Below are positions 53,457-63,469 of a stretch of DNA of 64,000 nucleotides, in pieces. The stretch is from contig NZ_VZII01000007.1 of NCBI RefSeq assembly GCF_009391885.1, positions 186,001-250,000 of the forward strand, written 5' to 3'. The position numbers were made by a program, and so were the translations under genes. Positions within the stretch are counted from its first letter, which is position 1. The number at the start of each line of letters is the position of its first letter. Below the pieces are notes generated by a model, which saw only the letters and a program-made list of their open reading frames with translations, was not told the origin of the DNA and ran no database searches. This DNA is from Pseudomonas sp. MN1F. Its GTDB lineage: Bacteria > Pseudomonadota > Gammaproteobacteria > Pseudomonadales > Pseudomonadaceae.

Positions 53457-56400
53457 ATGGCGTTCACCGACCCGTTCATCCGCCGCCCGGTGCTGGCCAG
53501 CGTGGTCAGCCTGCTGATCCTGCTGCTCGGCTTCCAGGCCTGGAACAAGCTGCAGATCCGCCAATACCCGAAAATGGAAAACGCCCTGATCACGGTGACC
53601 ACCGCCTACCCCGGGGCCAACGCCGAGACCATCCAGGGCTACATCACCCAGCCGCTGCAACAGAGCCTGGCCAGTGCCGAAGGCATCGACTACATGACCT
53701 CGGTCAGCCGCCAGAACTTCTCGGTGATTTCCATCTACGCGCGCGTCGGCGCCGACAGCGACCGTCTGTTCACCGAGCTGCTGGCCAAGGCCAACGAGGT
53801 GCGCAACCAGCTGCCGCAGAACGCCGAAGACCCGGTCCTGAGCAAAGAGGCCGCCGACGCCTCGGCACTGATGTACATCAGCTTCTACAGCAAGGAGATG
53901 AGCAACCCGCAGATCACCGATTACCTGTCGCGGGTGATCCAGCCCAAGCTTGCTACCTTGCCAGGCATGGCCGAGGCGGAAATCCTCGGCAACCAGGTGT
54001 TCGCCATGCGCATCTGGATCGACCCGGTGAAGCTGGCAGGTTTCGGCCTGTCGGCCACCGACGTCACGGATGCCGTGCGCCGCTACAACTTCCTCTCCGC
54101 TGCCGGTGAAGTAAAAGGCGAGTACGTCGTCACCAGCATCAACGCCAGCACCGAGCTGAAATCGGCCGAAGCCTTTGCTGCGCTGCCGCTCAAGGTGTCC
54201 GGTGACAGCCGCGTGCTGCTGGGTGACGTGGCGCGCGTGGAGATGGGCGCGGAAAACTACGACACGGTCAGCTCGTTCGATGGCACGCCATCGGTCTACA
54301 TCGGCATCAAGGCCACCCCGGCGGCCAACCCGCTGGACGTGATCAAGGAAGTGCGGCGCATCATGCCCGAGCTGGAAAGCCAGCTGCCGTCGGCGCTGAA
54401 GGTATCGATCGCCTACGACGCCACGCTGTTCATCCAGGCCTCCATCGACGAAGTGATCAAGACCCTCGGCGAAGCGGTGCTGATCGTCATCGTGGTGGTG
54501 TTCCTGTTCCTTGGTGCCCTGCGCTCGGTACTGATCCCGGTGGTGACCATTCCGCTGTCGATGATCGGCGTGCTGTTCTTCATGCAGATGATGGGCTACT
54601 CGCTGAACCTGCTGACGCTGCTGGCGATGGTGCTGGCCATCGGCCTGGTGGTGGACGATGCCATCGTGGTGGTGGAGAACATTCACCGGCACATGGAGGA
54701 AGGCAAGTCACCCTTCGATGCGGCCCTGGAAGGCGCGCGGGAAATCGCCATGCCGGTGGTGTCGATGACCATCACCCTCGCGGCGGTATACGCCCCCATC
54801 GGTTTTCTTACCGGGCTTACCGGTGCACTGTTCAAGGAATTCGCCCTGACCTTGGCCGGGGCAGTGGTGATATCCGGGATCGTCGCCCTGACCCTGTCGC
54901 CGATGATGTGCGCCCTGCTGCTGCGCCAGGAGCAGAACCCCAGCGGCCTGGCCCATCGGCTCGACGTGCTGTTCGAAGGCCTCAAGGTGCGTTACCAGCG
55001 CCTGCTGCACGCCACCCTCGACAGCCGCCCGGTGGTGCTGGTGTTCGCCGTGATCATCCTGTGCCTGATCCCGGTGCTGCTCAAGTTCACCCAGAACGAG
55101 CTGGCACCCAACGAGGACCAGGGTGTGATCTTCATGATGAGCAGCTCGCCACAGCCGGCCAACCTCGACTACCTGAACGCCTACACCGACCAGTTCACGC
55201 CGCTGTTCAAGCGCTTCCCCGAGTACTACTCGTCGTTCCAGATCAACGGTTTCAACGGCGTACAGAGCGGCATCGGTGGCTTCCTGCTCAAGCCCTGGAA
55301 CGAACGCCAGCGCACGCAGATGGAGCTGCTACCGCTGGTGCAGGCCAAGCTGGAGCAGGTAGCCGGGCTGCAGATCTTCGGTTTCAACCTGCCGTCGCTG
55401 CCGGGTACCGGCGAAGGCCTGCCGTTCCAGTTCGTGATCAACACTGCGGGTGACTACCCTGCCCTGCTGGAAGTCGCTCAGCGGGTCAAGAAACGGGCAC
55501 AGGAATCGGGCAAGTTCGCCTTCCTCGACATCGACCTCGCGTTCGACAAACCCGAGGTGGTCGTCGACATCGACCGGGCCAAGGCGGCGCAGATGGGCGT
55601 GTCCATGGATACGCTGGGCAGCACCCTGGCCACCTTGCTGGGCGAGGCCGAAATCAACCGTTTCACCCTCGAGGGCCGCAGCTACAAGGTGATTGCCCAG
55701 GTCGAGCGGCCCTATCGGGACAACGCCGGCTGGCTGAACAACTACTACGTGAAGAACGAGCAAGGGCAGCTGCTGCCCTTGTCGACACTGATCACCCTCA
55801 GTGACCGCGCCCGCCCCCGCCAGCTCAACCAGTTCCAGCAGCTGAACTCGGCGATCATCCAGGGGGTGCCGATGGTCAGTATCGGCGAGGCGTTGCAGAC
55901 GGTGCGCGACATCGCCCGGGAAGAAGCACCGGAGGGCTTTGCCTTCGACTATGCCGGGACGGCGCGCCAATACGTGCAAGAGGGCAGCGCCCTGTGGGTG
56001 ACCTTCGGCCTGGCACTGGCGATCATCTTCCTGGTACTGGCCGCGCAATTCGAAAGCTTCCGCGACCCGCTGGTGATTCTGGTGACCGTGCCCTTGTCGA
56101 TCTGTGGCGCGCTGCTACCGCTGTTCCTGGGCATTTCCAGCATGAACATCTACACCCAGGTAGGGCTGGTGACGCTGATCGGCCTGATCAGCAAGCACGG
56201 CATCCTGATCGTCGAGTTCGCCAACCAGTTGCGCGAGGAAAAGGGCTTGAGCGCGCGCCAGGCCATCGAGGAAGCGGCCGCCATTCGCCTGCGGCCGGTG
56301 CTGATGACCACGGCGGCGATGGTGTTCGGCATGGTGCCGCTGATCCTGGCGACCGGGGCCGGCGCGGTGAGCCGGTTTGATATCGGCACGGTGATTGCCA

Positions 56401-56501
56401 CCGGGATGTCGATCGGGACCTTGTTTACCCTGTTCGTGCTGCCGTGCATCTACACCTTGCTGGCACACAAATCGGCTGCCAAGGAAACGGTTGCAGCCTG
56501 A
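53457..56501 (+). CDS. mexW: RND efflux pump inner-membrane transporter (MexW-like)
   Basis: A 1014-residue HAE-1-type RND transporter with twelve membrane helices and two large periplasmic loops. The proton-relay helix carries GLVVDDAIVVVENIHR (the Asp-Asp pair), with MEEGKSPFDAALEGAREIAMP following. AGGAGG sits before the ATG at 53457; 13 bases after mexV. The pump needs an outer-membrane channel encoded elsewhere. MexVW of P. aeruginosa exports fluoroquinolones and macrolides; the substrate here is not known. Confidence 0.88.
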   Translation: MAFTDPFIRRPVLASVVSLLILLLGFQAWNKLQIRQYPKMENALITVTTAYPGANAETIQGYITQPLQQSLASAEGIDYMTSVSRQNFSVISIYARVGADSDRLFTELLAKANEVRNQLPQNAEDPVLSKEAADASALMYISFYSKEMSNPQITDYLSRVIQPKLATLPGMAEAEILGNQVFAMRIWIDPVKLAGFGLSATDVTDAVRRYNFLSAAGEVKGEYVVTSINASTELKSAEAFAALPLKVSGDSRVLLGDVARVEMGAENYDTVSSFDGTPSVYIGIKATPAANPLDVIKEVRRIMPELESQLPSALKVSIAYDATLFIQASIDEVIKTLGEAVLIVIVVVFLFLGALRSVLIPVVTIPLSMIGVLFFMQMMGYSLNLLTLLAMVLAIGLVVDDAIVVVENIHRHMEEGKSPFDAALEGAREIAMPVVSMTITLAAVYAPIGFLTGLTGALFKEFALTLAGAVVISGIVALTLSPMMCALLLRQEQNPSGLAHRLDVLFEGLKVRYQRLLHATLDSRPVVLVFAVIILCLIPVLLKFTQNELAPNEDQGVIFMMSSSPQPANLDYLNAYTDQFTPLFKRFPEYYSSFQINGFNGVQSGIGGFLLKPWNERQRTQMELLPLVQAKLEQVAGLQIFGFNLPSLPGTGEGLPFQFVINTAGDYPALLEVAQRVKKRAQESGKFAFLDIDLAFDKPEVVVDIDRAKAAQMGVSMDTLGSTLATLLGEAEINRFTLEGRSYKVIAQVERPYRDNAGWLNNYYVKNEQGQLLPLSTLITLSDRARPRQLNQFQQLNSAIIQGVPMVSIGEALQTVRDIAREEAPEGFAFDYAGTARQYVQEGSALWVTFGLALAIIFLVLAAQFESFRDPLVILVTVPLSICGALLPLFLGISSMNIYTQVGLVTLIGLISKHGILIVEFANQLREEKGLSARQAIEEAAAIRLRPVLMTTAAMVFGMVPLILATGAGAVSRFDIGTVIATGMSIGTLFTLFVLPCIYTLLAHKSAAKETVAA

Positions 56502-56520
56502 TCAGACTATCCCAAAAACA

Positions 56521-56544
56521 AAGGCCTCGCGTTTGCGAGGCCTT
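56521..56544. terminator. Terminator after mexW
   Basis: AAGGCCTCGC (56521-56530) and GCGAGGCCTT (56535-56544), loop GTTT. It lies between the convergent mexW and the ColR-controlled unit. Confidence 0.8.
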
Positions 56545-56562
56545 CATCTTGCTCAAGCTGTA

Positions 56563-56784
56563 TCAGCCAAACGGCCGTAGCCCCTGGCGCATGCCGAAGA
56601 GGAACAACAGCAGGTCCTGGTCCGGTTCGGCCTTGTTCTGCTGTGCCTTGACCTCATGCGGCACCGCACACTGGCCTGCCTTGCTGAATACCACAGGCCG
56701 CGGCTCTTCCCAGGCAGCTACCGCCGCCGTGGTCACAGCCAACCCAGCCACCAGGAACAAAGCTCGAGCTATTTCTAGTTTCAT
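56563..56784 (-). CDS. Small exported hypothetical protein of the ColR unit
   Basis: A 73-residue protein with a signal peptide (MKLEIARALFLVAGLAVTTAAVAA, cleavage before WEEPRP) and a mature part of about 49 residues with one Cys. It overlaps the WapQ-like kinase gene by ATGA (56781-56784), so it is the third gene of the methyltransferase-kinase unit; a third gene is known in the corresponding P. putida KT2440 operon (PP_0903-0905, from memory). No function known. Confidence 0.7.
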   Translation of the reverse strand: MKLEIARALFLVAGLAVTTAAVAAWEEPRPVVFSKAGQCAVPHEVKAQQNKAEPDQDLLLFLFGMRQGLRPFG

Positions 56785-57482
56785 CGCCCTAACCCTTTGA
56801 CAGCGCTGCCAAACGCCATCTGGTAAAAATAGAGCAGCGTTTGCCATTCCGTGTCATTTAGCGACGAGTGGCGGCGCAGCTGGCGCAGGTCGTTACCCGC
56901 AGCGCGCTGACAGCTGATGCGTCGTCGGCACTTTTCCAGGTCCAGGAGTGCTACCTCGACACGGGCCTGCTCACCCTCGCCGATGACCTTGATAAAGACG
57001 TGCTTGCCATACAGGCAGCCATGCTGCCAATGCCCCAGGTGCATGCGCGCCAGGTTGTCGGCCAGGTCCTTGAGCATGCGTTCATGCACGACTTGTGGAT
57101 AGCGCTCGCGCGCGCCTTCGGCGTGCCACGTGTCGAGCTCGACAAAGCCATCCAGCGCCTCGCTGACCAGCAACGCGCGCCATTGGTGCTCGGGATCACG
57201 CTCGGCACCACAAAACACGATGCGCGGCACACGCACACCCAGTTGCTCGAAGCTGTTCAGTGCATCGAGCTCGCGCAATACGGTCGGCCTGCCGAATGGG
57301 TGCAACAGGCTGCGATAGATGTGGCCGACCTGACGCTTGGCATACAGCACCTTGCCGTTGCCATCGCTCAGCCGTTGCACACCACTTTCACCACCGCGCC
57401 GCTGGTTGGGTTCCTCGACCCATTCGCCCTGCTGGCGCCAGTAATAATCGAACCGCGACTCCCCATTTTGGGCTACAGCCAT
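56781..57482 (-). CDS. wapQ: LPS-core heptose kinase-like protein (WapQ/InaA)
   Basis: A 233-residue member of the Kdo/WaaP lipopolysaccharide kinase family. Seen: LYAKRQVGHIYRSLLHPFGR with the ATP-lysine, LARMHLGHWQHGCLYGKHVFIKV (catalytic loop region, HGxLYxKHVF) and VALLDLEKCRRR (the metal-binding LDLEK). It should phosphorylate core heptose on the inner face of the membrane. Six bases after the methyltransferase stop. In P. fluorescens WCS365 the wapQ and orf222 genes lie next to colRS and depend on it. Confidence 0.85.
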   Translation of the reverse strand: MAVAQNGESRFDYYWRQQGEWVEEPNQRRGGESGVQRLSDGNGKVLYAKRQVGHIYRSLLHPFGRPTVLRELDALNSFEQLGVRVPRIVFCGAERDPEHQWRALLVSEALDGFVELDTWHAEGARERYPQVVHERMLKDLADNLARMHLGHWQHGCLYGKHVFIKVIGEGEQARVEVALLDLEKCRRRISCQRAAGNDLRQLRRHSSLNDTEWQTLLYFYQMAFGSAVKGLGR

Positions 57483-57488
57483 CAAACA

Positions 57489-58169
57489 CTACCCCTTACG
57501 CAATACATATACCCGCCACATGGCATAGAACGGCAGGAAGTCGAGGTGTTCCTGGATTCTGAAGCCGGCGGCCTTGAATTCTGCTTCGACCGTTTCTGCT
57601 GGTAACACGAAACGGTTCTGATAGCTGCCCTGTTCGGCCTTGGCACTGCGCTTTTTCTCGAGTTTCTGGCGGCGCCAGGCCTTGAAGTTACCGTCCACCC
57701 ACAATGACAGGATTACACTGTCACGGCTAACCCTTTGAAACTCGTCAAGAATGGTCTTGCGGTGAGCCGCTTCGCCAATATGGTGGAACAGCCGCATGCA
57801 GAAGATGCTGTCGACCGAATTATCCGGCAAATCGATCGCGAAAGCAGATGTCTGCAAAGGCCGTACCCGCGCCACCACTTCTGGCGGTTGGGCGGCACAG
57901 GCGGTCTGGATCATCGCTTCAGAATTGTCGGCACCGATGATTACCCGGTTCGGCTTTTCCGCCAGCAGCGGCCAGAAACGGCCTGCGCCGCAGGGCAGGT
58001 CGAGGACCAGACCCGGTTCTCCGGCCAACGCCAAGGCACGACGGGCCAGTTGCTCGTCACGCTGGTGGGACAGGCGTCGAGCCAGCCCATCCTGGTGTTT
58101 GAGGAAGTACTCCTTGGCATGTTGCTGGTCGTACTTCTCGGAAAATTCGAGTTTGATCGGGCTGCGCAT
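57489..58169 (-). CDS. SAM-dependent methyltransferase (orf222/WarB-like)
   Basis: A 226-residue class I methyltransferase. SAM motif I is VLDLPCGAGRFW, followed by VIIGADNSEAMIQTA and SAFAIDLPDNSVDSIFCMRL. AGGAG lies eight bases before the ATG at 58169, so an extension of nine residues upstream is not used. It corresponds to orf222 of P. fluorescens, transcribed with wapQ. The substrate is presumably a lipid or LPS component; this is inference. Confidence 0.85.
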   Translation of the reverse strand: MRSPIKLEFSEKYDQQHAKEYFLKHQDGLARRLSHQRDEQLARRALALAGEPGLVLDLPCGAGRFWPLLAEKPNRVIIGADNSEAMIQTACAAQPPEVVARVRPLQTSAFAIDLPDNSVDSIFCMRLFHHIGEAAHRKTILDEFQRVSRDSVILSLWVDGNFKAWRRQKLEKKRSAKAEQGSYQNRFVLPAETVEAEFKAAGFRIQEHLDFLPFYAMWRVYVLRKG

Positions 58170-58235
58170 CGAGTGGCTCCTGTCTCCAATGCGCATACCT
58201 TAGGTAACAAATCGTAGGAAACAGGTCATGCCAAT

Positions 58236-58251
58236 GTGAAAATAATGTCAT
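58236..58251 (-). promoter_or_regulatory. ColR-box-like site upstream of the methyltransferase unit
   Basis: The minus strand reads ATGACATTATTTTCAC, matching the ColR consensus YYNA(C/G)NNYTTTTTCAC (from memory) at all but two constrained positions. It lies 67 bases before the methyltransferase ATG, between the two units that diverge in time but share the minus strand with colS. Confidence 0.6.
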
Positions 58252-58276
58252 CAAACTGCAGGAATGTTTCATCTTA

Positions 58277-59578
58277 TTACTGAGTGGGATCGGTCTTCTC
58301 CGCGCTCTGGCTCAGGTCTACCTGGAAGCGACAGCCATGCGGTGCCGTCGAAGTCAGTGTCACCCGCCAGCCCTGGTCATCGCAGATCCGCTGCACCAGC
58401 GACAGGCCCAGGCCCAGGCCCTCGCCACGCCGCTCCTCGCCACGCACGAAGGGCTGGAACATCGCCTCGCGCTTCTCCTCCGGGATACCCACGCCACTGT
58501 CTTCGACACTGAAACCGTTGAGCTCCAGGCTCAGGCGGATGTAACCGCTATCGGTGTAATGCGCAGCGTTGCGCAGCAAGTTGCCCATCACCGAGTGCAG
58601 GAAGGTGGCGTTGTACAGCAATGGGCCTGCACTGGCCTGGCCATCGAAATAGAGTGCCAGGCCCTTCTGCTCGATGGTATCGCGCCACACCCCGACCAGG
58701 TCGTCGGCGACTTCGCGCAGGGTTGCCTGGGATGCCACCGCACCCTGGTCGCGCTGGGCGCGGGCGAGCATCAGGAAGGTCTTGACCAGCTCGCGCATCT
58801 CTTCCGTGGCACGGGCGATGCGTTCCACCTGGCTGCGCGCGCGGGTATCCAGATTGGGGTTTTCCATCAGCAGTTCGCACGAGGTGGCCAGCACCATCAG
58901 CGGTGTACGCAGCTCATGGCTGACATCGCTGGTGAACAAGCGTTCGCGGGTCAGCGCATCGCGCAGCCGGCCCAGGGTGTCGTCGAACGCCACCGCCAAC
59001 TGGCCGACCTCATCGGCCGCGTAGTCCGGTGCCAGCGGTGGCGCCAGGCCAAGCAACTGATCGCGATGACGAACCTGTCGCGCCAGGCGGATGACCGGTG
59101 CCATCACCCTGCGCGCCAGCAGCCAGCCAAGCACCACCGCCAGCACCAGGCTGAGCACGAAGCCCACCACCACAACGGCAAACAGCACGCGCTCGCGCTC
59201 TTCGAAGTCGCTCTGGTCCTGCAGCAGCACATAGCGTCGACCGTCGACGATCTCGACCATCGCGTGGTAGGACAGCTGGTCGCGAAACACCTCATGGAAG
59301 CCGACATCGAGGTGGCGCAGGTCCTTGGGCAGCTCGAAATCATCGCGCCCGCCACTGAAGTAGAACAGCTGGTCAGGCCGTGGCCGGTGGCTCCAGTCAC
59401 TGACGCTGTCCATGCGCAGCAGGCGCTGCAGGTCGCCACCGAGCACCGATGAAATCAGGCGCTCCTCGACCAGGTGCACGGTGGCGACGATACCGAAGGC
59501 GAAGGCGCCGGCCACCAGCGCGCTCATCAACGCAAAGGCGATGATGATGCGCTGGGCAAGGCTTTGCTTAAACTCCAT
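58277..59578 (-). CDS. colS: Sensor histidine kinase ColS
   Basis: A 433-residue membrane sensor kinase. Membrane segment 1 (about 12-33), short periplasmic domain (34-130), membrane segment 2 (about 131-155), HAMP-like linker, H-box with His221 in FTSDVSHELRTPL, and an ATPase domain (GNLLRNAAHYT, VEDSGVGIPEE, GEGLGLGLSLV). P. putida ColS senses excess Fe3+ and Zn2+ through H35, E38, H95 and an ExxE at 126-129, which all fall in place here when translation starts at 59578; that supports this start over longer ones. Overlaps colR by 11 bases. Confidence 0.93.
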   Translation of the reverse strand: MEFKQSLAQRIIIAFALMSALVAGAFAFGIVATVHLVEERLISSVLGGDLQRLLRMDSVSDWSHRPRPDQLFYFSGGRDDFELPKDLRHLDVGFHEVFRDQLSYHAMVEIVDGRRYVLLQDQSDFEERERVLFAVVVVGFVLSLVLAVVLGWLLARRVMAPVIRLARQVRHRDQLLGLAPPLAPDYAADEVGQLAVAFDDTLGRLRDALTRERLFTSDVSHELRTPLMVLATSCELLMENPNLDTRARSQVERIARATEEMRELVKTFLMLARAQRDQGAVASQATLREVADDLVGVWRDTIEQKGLALYFDGQASAGPLLYNATFLHSVMGNLLRNAAHYTDSGYIRLSLELNGFSVEDSGVGIPEEKREAMFQPFVRGEERRGEGLGLGLSLVQRICDDQGWRVTLTSTAPHGCRFQVDLSQSAEKTDPTQ

Positions 59579-60251
59579 CGCGGCCCTCGGCGAGGCGATA
59601 GCCGACGCCATGGACGGTATGCAGCAGGGGTTTTTCGAACGGTTTGTCGATCACCTGGCGCAGCTGGTGCACATGGCTGCGCAGGCTGTCGCTGTCGGGG
59701 CAGTCATCGCCCCACAGGGCTTCTTCCAGCACTTCGCGGCGCAGCACGTGCGGGCTTTTCTGCATCAGTACGGCCAGCAGCTTGAGGCCGACCGGGTTGA
59801 GTTTGAGCAGGCGGCCCTGGCGGGTCACTTCGAGGGTATCGAGGTCGTAGCTCAGGTCCGCGACCTGCAGGGTGCGGCGCCCGCCGCCCTGAGCCCGGCG
59901 CAGCACCGCTTCGATGCGCGCGGCCAATTCAGACAGGGCAAAGGGTTTGAGCAGGTAATCATCGGCACCGGAGCGGAAGCCCTGCAGGCGATCGTCCAGT
60001 TGGTCGCGGGCCGTGAGCATGATCACCGGGGTATCACGGCGGGCATCCTCGCGCAGGCGCTTGCACAGGGTATAGCCATCGATACCGGGCAGCATGATGT
60101 CGAGCACGATCAGGTCGTAATGCTCGGTGGCGGCCAGGTGCAGGCCCGAGAGGCCGTCCTGGGCGCAGTCGACGGTGTAGCCTTTCATGCCCAGGTAATC
60201 GGCAAGGTTGGCAAGAATATCGCGGTTGTCTTCAACCAAAAGAATACGCAT
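59568..60251 (-). CDS. colR: Response regulator ColR
   Basis: A 227-residue OmpR/PhoB-type regulator. Receiver domain with phosphoacceptor Asp51 (LIVLDIMLPGIDGY), conserved Thr and Lys (IMLTAR, YLLKPF), and a winged-helix output domain. AGGAG lies seven bases before the ATG. It controls envelope-integrity genes; ColR-like boxes lie upstream of the divergent PAP2 gene and of the methyltransferase unit. Confidence 0.95.
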   Translation of the reverse strand: MRILLVEDNRDILANLADYLGMKGYTVDCAQDGLSGLHLAATEHYDLIVLDIMLPGIDGYTLCKRLREDARRDTPVIMLTARDQLDDRLQGFRSGADDYLLKPFALSELAARIEAVLRRAQGGGRRTLQVADLSYDLDTLEVTRQGRLLKLNPVGLKLLAVLMQKSPHVLRREVLEEALWGDDCPDSDSLRSHVHQLRQVIDKPFEKPLLHTVHGVGYRLAEGRDGV

Positions 60252-60347
60252 CGGGTTCTCCTGTGCGGCGCTTCGCTAGGGTGCGCGGCAGGCGCAGCTT
60301 AAGGCCATCGCCGGTACTGTGCCAGCCCCAGGGCAAATTCAGCGAAC

Positions 60348-60363
60348 TTGACAGTTTTTTCAC
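60348..60363 (+). promoter_or_regulatory. ColR box upstream of the PAP2 gene
   Basis: TTGACAGTTTTTTCAC fits every constrained position of the recalled ColR consensus YYNA(C/G)NNYTTTTTCAC. It lies between colR and the divergent PAP2 gene, 69 bases before the PAP2 start. The KT2440 orthologue (PP_0900) is, as I recall, part of the ColR regulon. Confidence 0.7.
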
Positions 60364-60431
60364 TGATCCTTCACGGACAGAGGATAGCGGGCGCACGACA
60401 ATGCCCGGTCTTTTTACCCCCTGGAGTCGTC

Positions 60432-61160
60432 ATGCAACAACGCACTCGTCCGCGTCCGATCAACCTCTGGCTGTACCTGGGCATTCCACTGGCTGTCGCT
60501 GCGGCCCTGCTCCTGCTGGAACTGACCTCGGTCGACATGGACGTCGCCAACCTGTTCTTCGACCCCGCCGCCGGGCAGTTCATCGGCCGTCACAGTTACC
60601 TGCTGGAAACCGTCATGCATGACCGGGTCAAGCAAGGCGTGATCCTGCTCGGGCTGATTTCGCTGGGTGCGTTCGCCTCGAGCTTCTTCTGGAAGCGCCT
60701 GTTCGGCTGGCGCCGCGAGCTGGGTTGCCTGGTGCTGGCGCTGGGGCTGTCGACGGCCTTCGTCACGCCGTTGAAGAAGGTGACCCAGGTGCAATGCCCG
60801 TGGAGCCTGACCCAGTTCGGCGGCAAGGAAACCTACAGCGAACTGCTCCAGCATCGCCCGGCCACCGACAAGCCGGGGCTGTGCTGGCCGGGCGGGCATG
60901 CGGCCACCGGGTTCTGCCTGTTCGGCCTGTTCTTCATGCTGCGTGACCGCCGGCCGAAGCTGGCGCGGGTGGCGTTCGCGGTGGCCCTGGTGGCCGGCTC
61001 GGCGCTGGGGCTGGGGCGGATGCTGCAGGGCGCGCACTTCCTGTCACATAACCTGTGGACGGCGGTGTTCTGCTGGTTGATCGGCCTGGGCTCGTATTAC
61101 CTGGTGCTGTATCGCAAGGGCATCGTCGAGGCGTCAGCCGTCGAGCAGCGCGTCGCCTGA
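60432..61160 (+). CDS. PAP2-family membrane phosphatase
   Basis: A 242-residue membrane phosphatase with about five helices. PAP2 motifs: LKKVTQVQCPW (motif 1 with the lysine; the usual arginine is replaced), CWPGGHAATGF (motif 2, with GGH in place of SGH) and GRMLQGAHFLSHNLW (motif 3 Arg/His). These diverged motifs resemble the lipid A 1- or 4'-phosphatase-like and Kdo2-lipid A phosphatase groups. GGAG precedes the ATG. Expected to act on a lipid phosphate at the outer face of the inner membrane. Confidence 0.85.
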   Translation: MQQRTRPRPINLWLYLGIPLAVAAALLLLELTSVDMDVANLFFDPAAGQFIGRHSYLLETVMHDRVKQGVILLGLISLGAFASSFFWKRLFGWRRELGCLVLALGLSTAFVTPLKKVTQVQCPWSLTQFGGKETYSELLQHRPATDKPGLCWPGGHAATGFCLFGLFFMLRDRRPKLARVAFAVALVAGSALGLGRMLQGAHFLSHNLWTAVFCWLIGLGSYYLVLYRKGIVEASAVEQRVA

Positions 61161-61177
61161 TAGAGTGGCTGCTAAAC

Positions 61178-61208
61178 GAAAAAGCCCCGCACTAGGCGGG
61201 GCTTTTTC
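61178..61208. terminator. Bidirectional terminator between the PAP2 gene and groEL
   Basis: GAAAAAGCCCCGC (61178-61190), loop ACTAG, GCGGGGCTTTTTC (61196-61208): a perfect 13-bp stem with A and T flanks, serving both convergent genes. Confidence 0.93.
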
Positions 61209-61231
61209 TTGGTGCAGGGGGTAAGGCTGGC

Positions 61232-62881
<1,650 letters not shown>

Positions 62882-62924
62882 TTAATCCTTGAAAATCTTT
62901 GGAGTAACGGGAAGTCGGGGAAAA

Positions 62925-63218
62925 TCAGCCTTCTACAACGGCGAGGATTTCGTTCTCGGCCATGACCAGCAGGTCTTCGCCATCGACTTTCACGGTGTTG
63001 CTGCCCGAGTAAGGGCCGAAAACCACTTTGTCACCGACTTTAACGGCCAGCGCACGGACTTCGCCGTTTTCCAGAACGCGACCGGTGCCAACAGCAACGA
63101 CTTCGCCGCGGTTTGGTTTTTCAGCGGCCGAACCCGGCAGGACGATACCGCCAGCGGTTTTCGATTCTTCTTCGCTGCGACGGATGACTACGCGGTCATG
63201 CAGAGGACGAAGCTTCAT
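62925..63218 (-). CDS. groES: 10-kDa co-chaperonin GroES
   Basis: The 97-residue lid of the chaperonin ([20 protein letters not shown], then the mobile loop [15 protein letters not shown]). GGGAG precedes the ATG at 63218, which agrees with the family start; ten upstream codons in frame are not used. Behind a sigma-32-like promoter. Confidence 0.98.
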   Translation of the reverse strand: MKLRPLHDRVVIRRSEEESKTAGGIVLPGSAAEKPNRGEVVAVGTGRVLENGEVRALAVKVGDKVVFGPYSGSNTVKVDGEDLLVMAENEILAVVEG

Positions 63219-63365
63219 TGTCGATCTCTCCCAAATAGTGGTTTTCATCGGCCGGTACGAAACCGGCGGGTTAATGCAATCCGGCGTTGCCGGGGGTGGC
63301 CCGCAAAGGGCGAACCACCTGTGTCATGACTGGTGTTGCCACCAGAAACCTTGCGGTGACCACAT

Positions 63366-63393
63366 ACATGAGGCCGCCATATTCAATTACAAG
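63366..63393 (-). promoter_or_regulatory. Sigma-32 heat-shock promoter of groESL
   Basis: On the minus strand CTTGTAA, 13 bases, CCTCATGT match the heat-shock consensus CTTGAAA-N11-16-CCCCATNT at 6/7 and 6/7 constrained positions. It gives a leader of about 140 bases. The remainder of the 251-base gap 63219-63469 holds the fxsA terminator; I see nothing else, and no CIRCE-type repeat. Confidence 0.8.
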
Positions 63394-63423
63394 GCTTGAT
63401 ATGCAAAATTTTTCAGCCGGTTG

Positions 63424-63454
63424 AAAAAGACCGGGGCCGCTTGTGCGGCCCCGG
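63424..63454 (-). terminator. Terminator of fxsA
   Basis: On the minus strand CCGGGGCCGC (63454-63445) and GCGGCCCCGG (63440-63431) enclose ACAA and run into TCTTTTT. It isolates fxsA from the groE promoter. Confidence 0.9.
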
Positions 63455-63469
63455 GGGTTACAGGTCTGA

